Assembly (NCBI RefSeq): GCF_902364365.1
Contig: NZ_CABJDN010000007.1
Coordinates: 186,001-250,000, forward strand
Source: Bacteroides intestinalis
GTDB lineage: Bacteria; Bacteroidota; Bacteroidia; Bacteroidales; Bacteroidaceae
Length of the DNA: 64,000 bases
Direction of reading: 5' to 3'
Shown here one piece after another: positions 18,792 through 27,870 of this stretch. Made by a program: the position numbers and the translations under genes. Within the stretch, counting starts at the first letter, position 1, and each line of letters opens with the position of its first letter. The notes under the pieces are model-generated. The model had not been told where the DNA came from. It worked only from the letters and a program-made list of their open reading frames with translations, and searched no databases.

Positions 18792-20315
18792 ATGATTATG
18801 AAAAAAATATTTTTAGCACTATTAATGGTGGGCGCATTGGTGACTTCCTGCGATATGGACAAGAAACCTTATGGAAGCCTTGATAATGATACTGCCATCC
18901 AGAATCTGAATGACTGTCGCCGTTTCCGCAACGGCCTCTACTCAAGTATGAGAAGTCTCACCACCGGCGGATATGTTAACTATCCGGAAATCCAGATGGA
19001 TATGTTCCATGGAGTTAGTAATAACGGAAACCGTATCGGTGAGTTCTCTAACGGAAATATAAACTCGGCAACAAGAGATATCGCCACTATATGGGGAAAT
19101 TTATATTCAATTATCAACTCAGCTAACTTTATCATTAATAAGATGGATGAGATGCTGACAAATAATGAATATACTGCAGAAGAACGTACAGAATTGACTC
19201 GTTATGATGGTGAAGCTAAATTTGTAAGAGCTTATTGCTATTACTGGTTGATTGATCATTATTGCGAAACTTACTCAGCAAGTATTGCACAAACAATAGG
19301 TAAAGGTTTGCCTTTGGTGACGGTTTATAATCCAACCGGCGATAGCAGTAAATACCCGGGACGTAGCACTCAGGATGAAACATATAAATTAATTAATGAC
19401 GACTTAACCGATGCCTATAACGCATTACTTGAGTACGAGAAAACCGACAATGAATTTATAGCTCCAAATGCTGCCTACTTTTCTTCTTATGCAGTAGTGG
19501 CACTGCAAGCACGTATTGCTTTGTTGAAAGGTGACAATACAACAGCGCTGTCAAAAGCTGAAACAATCATCAAATCTCAGATCTATAAATTGGCAGAAAT
19601 TAAAGCTTATGAAGCTATGTGGACAAAAGATGAAGGTACTGAAGCTATCTTCCGCCCATTCATGAGTACTACAGAATTAGGTTCTTCTACCGGTGGTGCT
19701 TATTTAAGTACTAAACTGGATGGAGCTGATTACATTCCTACTTTCGATATGCTGAGTATGTATGAAGATGAAGGTGATGTTCGTTTCGATGCTTTCTTTA
19801 CTGTATGGAAGTTGGCAGTAGATGGTAACAATGTGCAAGCTTATGTATTCAAAAAATTTCCGGGTAATGAAAGTTTAAAAACTTCTGCGACTCCCAATTA
19901 TATAAATATGCCTAAGGTATTCCGTATGGGAGAAATTTACTTGATTGCTGCAGAAGCTGCTGCTACTACTAACCCGACATTGGCTAATAAATATCTCAAT
20001 GAATTACGCAGTAAGCGTATTACTGGCTATGAAGAGATTAATTATAGTGGTCAGGCATTGATTCAAGAAATACGCAACGAGCGTTTGAAGGAATTGATCG
20101 GAGAAGGTTTCCGTATGAGCGATTTACGCCGTTGGGGCATTGGCTTCCAACGTAATCCTGATCACCCGGAAAATCCAGCTATCAATAACATTATCGTTCC
20201 TAATGGAAGAAATCTTTCATATCCGGCAGGAGACTACCGTTTGGTATGGCCTATCCCATCAGCAGAAATGGAAACGAATCCACAATTAGCTGGGCAGCAG
20301 AATCCAGGTTATTAA
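18792..20315 (+). CDS. SusD/RagB-family lipoprotein (expressed partner)
   Basis: 507 residues with lipoprotein signal ending MVGALVTSC; the third codon is also Met and could be the start. SusD features include RFRNGLYSSMRSL, AKFVRAYCYYWLIDHYCETY, FRMGEIYLIAAEAAATTNP, NERLKELIGEGFRMSDLRRWG and the terminal WPIPSAEMETNPQLAGQQNPGY. It is coupled to the SusC by an 11-base gap and followed 19 bases later by the lipoprotein gene. Binds substrate at the surface and closes the SusC pore; specificity unknown. Confidence 0.94.
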   Translation: MIMKKIFLALLMVGALVTSCDMDKKPYGSLDNDTAIQNLNDCRRFRNGLYSSMRSLTTGGYVNYPEIQMDMFHGVSNNGNRIGEFSNGNINSATRDIATIWGNLYSIINSANFIINKMDEMLTNNEYTAEERTELTRYDGEAKFVRAYCYYWLIDHYCETYSASIAQTIGKGLPLVTVYNPTGDSSKYPGRSTQDETYKLINDDLTDAYNALLEYEKTDNEFIAPNAAYFSSYAVVALQARIALLKGDNTTALSKAETIIKSQIYKLAEIKAYEAMWTKDEGTEAIFRPFMSTTELGSSTGGAYLSTKLDGADYIPTFDMLSMYEDEGDVRFDAFFTVWKLAVDGNNVQAYVFKKFPGNESLKTSATPNYINMPKVFRMGEIYLIAAEAAATTNPTLANKYLNELRSKRITGYEEINYSGQALIQEIRNERLKELIGEGFRMSDLRRWGIGFQRNPDHPENPAINNIIVPNGRNLSYPAGDYRLVWPIPSAEMETNPQLAGQQNPGY

Positions 20316-20334
20316 TCATTAAAGAAAGGTATTT

Positions 20335-21183
20335 ATGAAATATATTAAATTATTAGCAATGATGCTCTTGCCACTAACATTTGCGGCTTGTAGCGATGAT
20401 GACGAAAATATGAATTCGGGCAATGCTACTGTGGGATTCTCTCAAAGTGAAATAGATGTGAAAGAGAATGTCAGCAGTATTCAAGTTCCTATTACAGTAA
20501 CAGGAGAGCATAGTGGACTTATAGAAGTGACTGTAACAGTTAAAAATGCCAGTGGCATTTCTGTGGAAAATGATAAGACCGTTCTTCTTACTTCTGAAAA
20601 AATAAGAGTACCAGCAGATGTGGAAACAGTAAATGCTGAAATCTACCTAAATGTTTCGACTAAAGAAGATAACTTTGACCGTTCATTTACATTAGAAATA
20701 ACAAACGCTCAAGGAGCTAGTATCGGAACAGGTGCCTGCAAGGTAAACATTCAGGAAGTAGTTGACCCGTACGATAAGTTGATCGGAGACTGGACTTTCC
20801 AAGCCGTGGATAGTAAAGGAGTAGCCGCCTCATTCCCTGTAGTAGTAGAGATGAACGAAAAGGGAGATGGATATAATTGTACGAAATTTAATGGAAAAGA
20901 TTATGTTACATGGAGGATGTCATATTCTTCAAACGGTCTGCAAATAATATGTAATGAAACTATCGCTGACAATATGGATTTCGGATTAGGTTTCACAGCA
21001 AGTGTGCGCTTCGCTTCATTGAGTTCAGCAGGACTTAGCTGGGCTAACGTTTCTGGAATGTGGAGTGATGACTTTGAAACCATCACTTTCGACAGTGGAG
21101 TCGCAGGTGCCATTATGGATGATGCAGGTAATTACTCTAAATATGTCTGGTTCCAATACTATGATTGCAAAATGGTACGTTAA
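20335..21183 (+). CDS. Calx-beta-like surface lipoprotein of the expressed operon
   Basis: 282 residues. Lipoprotein signal MKYIKLLAMMLLPLTFAAC with acidic residues after the Cys (SDDDE), which matches the surface-export tendency of Bacteroides lipoproteins. Residues 35-135 are an Ig/Calx-beta-like domain (VGFSQSEIDVKENVSSIQVPITVTG, FTLEITNAQGASIG). Residues 145-282 are a second beta-rich domain starting DPYDKLIGDWTFQAVDSKG. It is the third gene of the operon and the positional equivalent of 7718-8524. Probably an accessory glycan- or peptide-binding protein; its ligand cannot be read. Confidence 0.78.
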   Translation: MKYIKLLAMMLLPLTFAACSDDDENMNSGNATVGFSQSEIDVKENVSSIQVPITVTGEHSGLIEVTVTVKNASGISVENDKTVLLTSEKIRVPADVETVNAEIYLNVSTKEDNFDRSFTLEITNAQGASIGTGACKVNIQEVVDPYDKLIGDWTFQAVDSKGVAASFPVVVEMNEKGDGYNCTKFNGKDYVTWRMSYSSNGLQIICNETIADNMDFGLGFTASVRFASLSSAGLSWANVSGMWSDDFETITFDSGVAGAIMDDAGNYSKYVWFQYYDCKMVR

Positions 21184-21203
21184 TTAAAAGGTACATAATA
21201 GAA

Positions 21204-21240
21204 AAAGGCTATTCCATTCATCTTTTATGGGATAGCCTTT
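21204..21240 (+). terminator. Terminator of the expressed SusCD operon
   Basis: AAAGGCTATTCCAT pairs with ATGGGATAGCCTTT (one G-T pair), followed by a T-rich tail, 20 bases after the lipoprotein stop. Confidence 0.8.
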
Positions 21241-21273
21241 CTTGCTCATATAATCTTATTAAAACCTCATTTT

Positions 21274-23400
21274 ATGAAAACAAAGCTCTCACTCATCATT
21301 ATGCTTTTGTACTCTTGCTGGCTTTATGCCACACCGCGTACGCCGAAGCAAGCATTAGAAATCGCGCAAGCTTTCGTAGCCTCTCATGGTCTAATAAAAT
21401 CTGACGATGCACCCCAACTTCAACTAATGAACAGTGAGATAACAATCACTCGTGGTCCTGAAATCTATCCAGCTTATTATATCATTAACATAGAAAAAGA
21501 CAATGGATTTATCATCGTTTCAGGCAACGACTGTGCACGTGAGATCTTAGCATACTCTGACAGAGGCAATATAGATATGAAGCAATTACCTCCTAATGCT
21601 AAATATTGGCTGGAGTTTTACGCAACCGAAATGCAGCAGATAAATCAGGAGAGTATTTCTGGCGAGAACCAATCTGAAAGTCAAGACCTGAAGACAAGGG
21701 CTGTTCCACCGGCAATAGCCCCACTTTTAGGCAAAATTGAATGGGACCAAGGAAATCCTTATAATCTGGATTGTCCAGAAGAAAAAGGAGAACTCACCGT
21801 TACCGGCTGTGCTGCTACGGCATTGGCCATGGTTATGAAATATTATGAATATCCTCAAAAAGGAATTGGTAGTTACAGTTACACTACTGCAACTTTAAAA
21901 AAATCACTTTCCGTAAACTTTGAAGAAGCCAACTATAAATGGGATCTGATGCTGCCTCAATACACAAATGCAGCAACTGAGGAACAAAAGAAAGCTGTAG
22001 CCGAATTGATGCTCCACTGTGGTGTAGCTATGGATATGGATTATAACTTAAGTGCAGCCGGCGGTAGTGGGGCAGGCATCTTCAAGCAATATAGTGCCCT
22101 GACGAAATTCTTCGGGTATAATCCTAATATATACTTTGAAGGACGTGATTATAATACTGAAGGACGCTGGAAAAATATGATTCAAAAAGAATTGATTGCC
22201 GGGCGCCCTATTCTATACAGTGGACAAAGCACCGAAGGAGGTCATGCATTCGTATTGGATGGCTGTGACGAGAATGACATGTATCATTTTAACTGGGGAT
22301 GGAGCGGATATGCAAATGGATATTATTCCTTAAGCTCCCTGAATCCAGGATCAGGCGGCACAGGAAGTGGAAGTGGCGCCTATAATAATATGCAATATAT
22401 TATGCTCCTTGTACAACCGAAGACAACAGGAGAAGTTATTAGTGGCTTTACATTAGAGGGAAGCATGGATATTACAAAAAATCAATATGAAAGAAATGAA
22501 AGTATCAGTGCAAAGTTTACTAAAATATGGAACACTTCTACTCCTATGAGTGGTGTTATCGGATTAGCTCTATATCAAGGAGATGAGTTCATCACATTTC
22601 TTACAACACCCTCTTCTATTTCCAACATTGATGTAGGAAGTGGTTGGAATAGCATCACATTCAGCGGCACAATTCCACCTACTGTACCTAACGGCAAATA
22701 TCAACTTCATTTTGCCTCACAAAAGGAAGGTGAAAAAGTACCAAGCATGTTACGCGGTCTGGAAGGTAGAAGCATCTGTTATAGTGTAGAGATTACTGCT
22801 AATAGTATCCTGCTAAACAGTATAGAAAACAGTTCCGATTTGTATCAACTCGCTCCTGCAGAACTTATTGGTGAAGCTGTAGAAGGAAAAGATATATCTT
22901 TCAAAATACAAATCGAAAATAAAGGTTTAAAATATGAAGATGATTTTGCTATATATATACGTAAGAACGGAGCATTACTCCCTTACACGCGCATCAGCGA
23001 CTATACTGTAATACCAAGTAATACTTCCAGCACTATCACTATCACAGGAAACCCCGAATTACCTGCTGGAGAATACTATGCTATAGGAAGTTACCGTAAA
23101 GATGATACCTGGAAACAGTTTACTAACAGTGAATTAAGATTGGTTTTCACAATTAAAGATGTAGAAACAGGTATTGAGCAAACTGAATCTTTTGGAGGGT
23201 TAAAAGTCATTCCTACAAATACCGGCTTGGAGATTACAAGTGAAAATTCCAGCGAAGTTATTGATATATTCTCCAGTCAGGGAGTTAAGATAACGAGCGT
23301 AAAAGGAACACAAACAACCGTTCCATTGTCACAAAGTGGACTATATATCATAAGACAAGGTAAGAATACTCTAAAAGTATTGTACAATCCAAAACATTAA
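21274..23400 (+). CDS. Secreted C10-family (streptopain-like) cysteine protease
   Basis: 708 residues. Signal peptide about 1-19, then a Spi-type propeptide/inhibitor domain about 20-120 (PAYYIINIEKDNGFIIVSGNDCAREILAYSD). The mature protease runs about 145-395 with catalytic Cys179 (VTGCAATALAMVMKYY) and His325 (GGHAFVLDGCD) and the downstream HFNWGWSGYANGYY. Two beta-rich domains follow, and the last 70 residues (IDIFSSQGVKI, SGLYIIRQGKNTLKVLY) resemble a type IX secretion sorting domain. This family degrades host and bacterial proteins. A terminator separates it from the SusCD operon, so any functional link to peptide import is conjecture. Confidence 0.88.
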   Translation: MKTKLSLIIMLLYSCWLYATPRTPKQALEIAQAFVASHGLIKSDDAPQLQLMNSEITITRGPEIYPAYYIINIEKDNGFIIVSGNDCAREILAYSDRGNIDMKQLPPNAKYWLEFYATEMQQINQESISGENQSESQDLKTRAVPPAIAPLLGKIEWDQGNPYNLDCPEEKGELTVTGCAATALAMVMKYYEYPQKGIGSYSYTTATLKKSLSVNFEEANYKWDLMLPQYTNAATEEQKKAVAELMLHCGVAMDMDYNLSAAGGSGAGIFKQYSALTKFFGYNPNIYFEGRDYNTEGRWKNMIQKELIAGRPILYSGQSTEGGHAFVLDGCDENDMYHFNWGWSGYANGYYSLSSLNPGSGGTGSGSGAYNNMQYIMLLVQPKTTGEVISGFTLEGSMDITKNQYERNESISAKFTKIWNTSTPMSGVIGLALYQGDEFITFLTTPSSISNIDVGSGWNSITFSGTIPPTVPNGKYQLHFASQKEGEKVPSMLRGLEGRSICYSVEITANSILLNSIENSSDLYQLAPAELIGEAVEGKDISFKIQIENKGLKYEDDFAIYIRKNGALLPYTRISDYTVIPSNTSSTITITGNPELPAGEYYAIGSYRKDDTWKQFTNSELRLVFTIKDVETGIEQTESFGGLKVIPTNTGLEITSENSSEVIDIFSSQGVKITSVKGTQTTVPLSQSGLYIIRQGKNTLKVLYNPKH

Positions 23401-23415
23401 ATATCCGTACAAATA

Positions 23416-23455
23416 AAAGGATGAATTCATTTGAGAAATCAAGAATTCATCCTTT
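23416..23455. terminator. Bidirectional terminator between convergent genes
   Basis: AAAGGATGAATTC (23416-23428) pairs exactly with GAATTCATCCTTT (23443-23455). It serves the protease gene and the leftward marC-like gene, which ends 4 bases away. Confidence 0.85.
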
Positions 23456-23458
23456 CTA

Positions 23459-24109
23459 TTATATAGTTAGACTTCCTTCTTTCAAAATATCCACCAATAT
23501 CGGCTTTGCTCCACTCACAAAACACTCCACAGCAATTACCATCAGAATAAGTCCCATCAGGCGCATCATCACATTATTTCCCGTTTCCCCTAAGACTTTT
23601 ACCAGCCGTGTAGAGGCGCGCAAGATGAAAAATGTAATCAAGTAGATAAAGGCGATCATACCAATCAGTACACCTTTCATTTGGATAGTATGGGCATCCT
23701 GCATCAACACAATGGCATTTGCTATGGCACCGGGACCGCAAAGCATCGGAATTCCTAAAGGGGTGACAGAGATGTCATCAGCATAAGTTTTAATCTCTTC
23801 ATCTTTCAATTTCATTTGTGTATAACGTGCTTGCAACATATCAAAGCCGATTTTAAAGATGATGACACCACCGGCTATACGAAATCCGTTTGTAGAGATC
23901 CCAAAGAACTTGAACAGGAACTGACCAGCAAAGGTGAAGATCATAATCGTGATGAAAGCCACTAATGTAGCACGAGACACTACAGACTGCCGCTCCTTAT
24001 CCGTCATTCCATGGGTCATGGTCAGAAAGACAGGCATAGTCCCGAGAGGATTTGTCAACGTAAAGAAAGAAGTGAAACAAAGCAAAGCGAAAGGTAAAAT
24101 AGTATCCAT
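23459..24109 (-). CDS. MarC-family integral membrane protein
   Basis: 216 residues with six predicted hydrophobic segments and the family signatures FTLTNPLGTMPVFLTMT near the N-terminus, RIAGGVIIFKIGFDMLQA, and TPLGIPMLCGPGAIANAIV in the middle. The MarC (UPF0056) family is an inner-membrane protein group of unsettled function; the old link to multiple antibiotic resistance was withdrawn for E. coli MarC. Length is normal. Transcribed leftward, downstream of the HAD phosphatase with a 51-base gap, possibly as one unit. Confidence 0.88.
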   Translation of the reverse strand: MDTILPFALLCFTSFFTLTNPLGTMPVFLTMTHGMTDKERQSVVSRATLVAFITIMIFTFAGQFLFKFFGISTNGFRIAGGVIIFKIGFDMLQARYTQMKLKDEEIKTYADDISVTPLGIPMLCGPGAIANAIVLMQDAHTIQMKGVLIGMIAFIYLITFFILRASTRLVKVLGETGNNVMMRLMGLILMVIAVECFVSGAKPILVDILKEGSLTI

Positions 24110-24160
24110 AGCTGCAAATTATGTGTTTACGCTGACAAAATTACAACTAATCCCTCAATG

Positions 24161-24853
24161 TCACAACAATTGGAGCAACTCTTTCAAATCTGTAATCTGA
24201 TAAGTAGGCTTAAATGGAAACTCGGTACGTCCCGTTACATTATAGAACACCTGATGCATGCCTACTCCCTGAGCACCCGTTATATCATTTTCCCAGCTGT
24301 CACCTACCATCAACGATTCACGCAGTTCAGACTGGGTAGCCGACATGGCAAAATGGAAAATCTCGGGCCATGGCTTTAAGATACCAATATCATCTGATAG
24401 AACTACTTTCTTGAAATAATGGTCAATTCCGGCAGAACGCATTTTGTGGCATTGCAGTTCCTGGAACCCATTGGAGAGAATATAAAGATTATATTTAGGT
24501 GCCAAATATTCCAGCACTTCCTGCGCATGGGGCATCAATCTGCTTTTTGTAGGAATAACCGCAAAGAAGTCATCAGAAAAAGCTTTCGCTAAAGCTGCAT
24601 CCCCCTCTCCTACTGCCTCCAGCGGAAAGAGAAAACGTTGACGATTCAATTCTTCCTTTGTCACTTTTCCATCTGCATATTCTGCCCACAATTCGATATT
24701 ACGCTTCTCATAGAGTTCATAGAAATGTTCAAAAGACCGAAAATAGCGATCATATTCATATTTGCGATACATTTCCTCAAATGTATCACGGGCATTAAAA
24801 GAAAAGGCCCAGAGAGTATCGTCCAGGTCGAAAAAGATATTTTTGTATTGCAT
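24161..24853 (-). CDS. HAD-superfamily phosphatase, YjjG-like
   Basis: 230 residues with the HAD motifs in order: motif I FFDLDDTLW (nucleophile Asp about residue 10), a helical cap, motif II LYILSNGF, a Lys before the last motif (GILKPWPEIF), and motif III MVGDSWENDITGA. The pattern best fits the YjjG pyrimidine nucleotidase branch, which removes phosphate from nucleoside monophosphates including abnormal ones. Substrate assignment is by family resemblance only. It lies downstream of the terminator that closes the coiled-coil lipoprotein gene. Confidence 0.85.
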   Translation of the reverse strand: MQYKNIFFDLDDTLWAFSFNARDTFEEMYRKYEYDRYFRSFEHFYELYEKRNIELWAEYADGKVTKEELNRQRFLFPLEAVGEGDAALAKAFSDDFFAVIPTKSRLMPHAQEVLEYLAPKYNLYILSNGFQELQCHKMRSAGIDHYFKKVVLSDDIGILKPWPEIFHFAMSATQSELRESLMVGDSWENDITGAQGVGMHQVFYNVTGRTEFPFKPTYQITDLKELLQLL

Positions 24854-24861
24854 ATAAAAAG

Positions 24862-24894
24862 AGAATGGCAGGGATAACCCTTCCCTGCCATTCT
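24862..24894 (-). terminator. Terminator of the coiled-coil lipoprotein gene
   Basis: AGAATGGCAGGG pairs with CCCTGCCATTCT, followed on the minus strand by CTTTTTAT, 16 bases after the stop. It overlaps the promoter-proximal end of the HAD gene. Confidence 0.8.
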
Positions 24895-24909
24895 TATAAT
24901 TTAATTAAG

Positions 24910-25788
24910 TTATTTTACTTGGATAACCAGGTATCTGGATACGCTCCAGAAATCTTTCGGATTCGTAATCTTCAGAACGAGCTGATCTTTATCATCTTTC
25001 TCCAAAGCATAAGAACCTGCCGGATGAGTGGTCAAGACATCTGCACTCTTGGAGTACAACTTAATTTCTTTCGTTGTACGAATATCAACCTGAGTGAAAT
25101 AGTCCTTATTGATGTCACCATCCTTAAGCACTTGCTTTTTCTGGAAGAGACCGGTATTTGTCAGAATATTCTGATCCTTCAGTTCTTTTTTTGTTCCAAA
25201 AACAAACCAAGCAGTGTTCAGTGCCTTATCTTGCTCAGCTACCGTTTTGGCCTTTGCTTCATTTTCGGCAGTAAGCACTTCTTTGTCAGTTGACAGGCCA
25301 GTCACAGCTGCATCCAGTTCCTGAATACGAATATTCTTGGAGGCAAGTTCAGCCTGCAATTCCTCAATACGCTGGGTTTTGGCTACCAACTCCTGGGTCA
25401 GAGATTCTACAGCTTTCTTCAACTGGGTAGAGTTATTCTTACTACTTTTCAGCATAGCTTCCAGTTTAGCGATCTGCTCTTTGTTTTCCTGCATTTGTTT
25501 CTGGATAAATTCAATATCAGTGGCTATTTGCTGCTTAGCTGATAAAGAACCTTCTGAAACCGCACCACGCTGCAAGTCTACGCGGCTTTCGGCGGCATTG
25601 ATTTGGCGGAAGCCTTCAGAGATATCATTGAAAGTACCCATCATTTCATCCAGTTCAGCATTACGCTGAGTAAGTTCCATCAAAAGAGAATCATTTTCAG
25701 CTTTCAGTTGGTCTTTACTTCCACCTGACAAGCCGTCGCACGATGCCATAACGGCCGCACATACAATTAAAACTGCTAACTTTTTCAT
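24910..25788 (-). CDS. Coiled-coil lipoprotein of unknown function
   Basis: 292 residues. The lipoprotein signal MKKLAVLIVCAAVMASC is followed by a flexible DGLSGGSKD. Residues about 25-185 are a long coiled coil rich in Glu, Lys, Gln and Leu heptads (QMQENKEQIAKLEAMLKSS, IEELQAELASKNIRIQELDA). Residues 190-292 form a compact C-terminal domain (ALNTAWFVFGTKKELKDQ, FWSVSRYLVIQVK). Such proteins are widespread in Bacteroidetes but I do not know a tested function. It is probably anchored in the outer membrane facing the periplasm. It lies 33 bases downstream of rsmI on the same strand and is closed by its own terminator. Confidence 0.75.
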   Translation of the reverse strand: MKKLAVLIVCAAVMASCDGLSGGSKDQLKAENDSLLMELTQRNAELDEMMGTFNDISEGFRQINAAESRVDLQRGAVSEGSLSAKQQIATDIEFIQKQMQENKEQIAKLEAMLKSSKNNSTQLKKAVESLTQELVAKTQRIEELQAELASKNIRIQELDAAVTGLSTDKEVLTAENEAKAKTVAEQDKALNTAWFVFGTKKELKDQNILTNTGLFQKKQVLKDGDINKDYFTQVDIRTTKEIKLYSKSADVLTTHPAGSYALEKDDKDQLVLKITNPKDFWSVSRYLVIQVK

Positions 25789-25821
25789 ACGCTTTTGTTT
25801 TACGTTGGTTAATGAAGTTAT

Positions 25822-26496
25822 TTAATCGTCTATTCCTGCTACTACTATTACTATTTCTCCACGCGGGTCATTGGCTGTGAAATGCTCAATCAATTCAGTC
25901 AGAGTGCCACGCACCGTTTCTTCGTGTATCTTCGAGATCTCCCGGGATACAGATGCCTGACGTTCCGCACCGAAATGCCCTGCAAACTGAGTCAGCGCTT
26001 TCACCAGACGGTGGGGAGACTCATAAAACACCATGGTACGACGTTCTTCTGCCAATATCTTCAGACGTGTCATACGTCCTTTTTTCTGCGGAAGAAAACC
26101 TTCGAAACAGAATTTTTCATTTGGCAAGCCCGAAGCAACCAAAGCCGGCACAAGAGCTGTAGCCCCCGGCAAACATTGTACCTCAATACCGTTGCGAACA
26201 CACTCACGCACTACCAGAAAGCCCGGATCAGAGATTCCCGGTGTACCTGCATCCGATATTAACGCAACAGTTTCACCCGCCTTTATTCTATTAACAACAC
26301 TTTCCACCATTTTATGTTCATTAAACTTATGATGGGATTGCATTGCGTTCTTTATTTCAAAATGCTTCAGTAAGATTCCGGAAGTGCGCGTATCTTCGGC
26401 AAGAATCAAATCCGCCTCTTTCAGAATACGAATAGCCCGGAATGTCATATCTTCCAAATTTCCTACCGGAGTAGGCACTACATAAAGTTTTCCCAT
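25822..26496 (-). CDS. rsmI: 16S rRNA (cytidine-1402 2'-O)-methyltransferase RsmI
   Basis: 224 residues. The N-terminus YVVPTPVGNLEDMTFRAIRIL, then LAEDTRTSGILLKHF, SDAGTPGISDPGF (SAM-binding loop) and PGATALVPALVASGLP are diagnostic for RsmI, a tetrapyrrole-methylase-fold enzyme that methylates the ribose of C1402 in 16S rRNA. Slightly shorter than E. coli RsmI because the extra C-terminal domain is missing, as is usual in Bacteroidetes. Thirteen bases downstream of the hypothetical protein gene at 26510-27142, probably co-transcribed. Confidence 0.93.
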   Translation of the reverse strand: MGKLYVVPTPVGNLEDMTFRAIRILKEADLILAEDTRTSGILLKHFEIKNAMQSHHKFNEHKMVESVVNRIKAGETVALISDAGTPGISDPGFLVVRECVRNGIEVQCLPGATALVPALVASGLPNEKFCFEGFLPQKKGRMTRLKILAEERRTMVFYESPHRLVKALTQFAGHFGAERQASVSREISKIHEETVRGTLTELIEHFTANDPRGEIVIVVAGIDD

Positions 26497-26509
26497 ATCC
26501 GTAATTGCT

Positions 26510-27142
26510 TTAGCTGAAGTATTTCTTAAGAAGTTCTATAAAATCAACCACCGTTTCATTTTCTTCATCAGGATTAACGGTAGAAGAAAAGAGTTCCAAT
26601 GCCTTTTCCAATGAAGGAGCAGCCCCCAATTGGCGTATCACTTCATTCATACGGGCAGTATCACCGCCAAAAATCTCACGGGCAAAGCGGAATGAGTCAT
26701 TCAGACTGATAGCATGCCGCAGATCAGTGGCCGGTTTTATCCGTTCTGCTAAAATAGGCGATGCAGAAGATATTATTGCGGACGGTTCAGGCTCGGGTTT
26801 GGGCGTGGACTCAGGCTTGGGAGATACGACCTCTACCGGCTTGGTGATTTCAACAACGACCGGTTCTACAGGAATCGGTTTAACCGGTTCAGGAGCAGCG
26901 ACCGATTCGAGAATAACCACTGGAGCGACAGGAGCTTCAGGAATGGCAACTACCTCTACGGGAGTTTCGTCCAGCAGTTTCTGCAAAGCATCCAGTCGTG
27001 CACGCATCTGCTGTATATTCCGTTTAGCTACTACCTTCAATGTAGGGTTGGCGTCTGTTGCAAGAACTTGCATTAAATATTTCAGTTCCTGAATATCCAG
27101 TTCTATGTCGTCCAATAATGTCTGCATTTCCTTTCGCATCAC
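26510..27142 (-). CDS. Hypothetical protein with Pro/Val/Glu-rich linker
   Basis: 210 residues, cytosolic, no signal peptide. Residues 1-60 are helical (LLDDIELDIQELKYLMQVLA). Residues 62-125 are a low-complexity Pro/Val/Glu linker. Residues 130-210 form a helical domain (LRHAISLNDSFRFAREIFGGDTARMNEVIRQL) that recurs in Bacteroidetes hypothetical proteins. I recognise no enzyme motif. Divergent from tdk with a 97-base intergenic region; a -7-like box TACATTTG on the minus strand (27157-27164) is a likely promoter for this gene and rsmI. Confidence 0.65.
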   Translation of the reverse strand: MMRKEMQTLLDDIELDIQELKYLMQVLATDANPTLKVVAKRNIQQMRARLDALQKLLDETPVEVVAIPEAPVAPVVILESVAAPEPVKPIPVEPVVVEITKPVEVVSPKPESTPKPEPEPSAIISSASPILAERIKPATDLRHAISLNDSFRFAREIFGGDTARMNEVIRQLGAAPSLEKALELFSSTVNPDEENETVVDFIELLKKYFS

Positions 27143-27206
27143 AAATGTTAATGCCGCAAATGTAGAAATAAATAATGAAAAAATATCGGAAAGCCATTAA
27201 AAGTGT

Positions 27207-27214
27207 TATTTTTG
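27207..27214 (+). promoter_or_regulatory. Probable -7 box of tdk
   Basis: TATTTTTG matches the Bacteroides TAnnTTTG consensus, 25 bases before the tdk start. No good -33 box is visible at the usual distance. Confidence 0.5.
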
Positions 27215-27239
27215 CGGCTAAAATAAACATTTTAGAACA

Positions 27240-27845
27240 ATGGTATTATTCTCGGAAGACCATATACAGGAAACCAATCGTAGAGGAAGAATCGAAGTTA
27301 TATGCGGCTCAATGTTCTCTGGTAAGACGGAAGAGCTGATCCGCCGTCTGAAACGCGCAAAATTCGCCAAACAACGCGTAGAAATATTCAAACCTGCCAT
27401 TGATACACGTTATTCGGAAGAAGAGGTCGTATCTCACGATAGCCATTCCATTGCTTCTACCCCGATTGATTCATCGGCAAGTATCCTGCTGTTCACTTCA
27501 GAAATCGATGTAGTAGGTATCGACGAAGCGCAATTCTTTGATAATGGTCTGATTGATGTGTGTAATGAGCTTGCCAATAATGGCATACGTGTTATTGTAG
27601 CAGGTCTGGATATGGACTTCCGCGGCCTTCCCTTCGGTCCTATGCCGGGACTTTGCGCCATTGCCGATGAAGTATCCAAGGTACACGCTATTTGTGTGAA
27701 GTGCGGGCAATTGGCCTCCTTCTCACACCGCACTGTCAAGAACGACAAACAAGTCCTTCTGGGAGAAACAGCCGAATACGAACCCCTCTGCCGGGAATGT
27801 TATCTGCGGGCAATAAAGGGAGACCGGACTGCCGCCGGTGGATAA
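27240..27845 (+). CDS. tdk: Thymidine kinase
   Basis: 201 residues, type II (TK1-like). Walker [19 protein letters not shown] near residue 26, the Walker B/lasso region [11 protein letters not shown] about 97, [13 protein letters not shown], and two CxxC zinc pairs (CVKCGQ about 157 and CRECY about 186). Phosphorylates thymidine to dTMP with ATP in the salvage pathway. Followed 25 bases later by the permease gene on the same strand, so probably co-transcribed. Confidence 0.96.
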   Translation: MVLFSEDHIQETNRRGRIEVICGSMFSGKTEELIRRLKRAKFAKQRVEIFKPAIDTRYSEEEVVSHDSHSIASTPIDSSASILLFTSEIDVVGIDEAQFFDNGLIDVCNELANNGIRVIVAGLDMDFRGLPFGPMPGLCAIADEVSKVHAICVKCGQLASFSHRTVKNDKQVLLGETAEYEPLCRECYLRAIKGDRTAAGG

Positions 27846-27870
27846 ACTATAAATAAAAAGCAAAAGTCTT

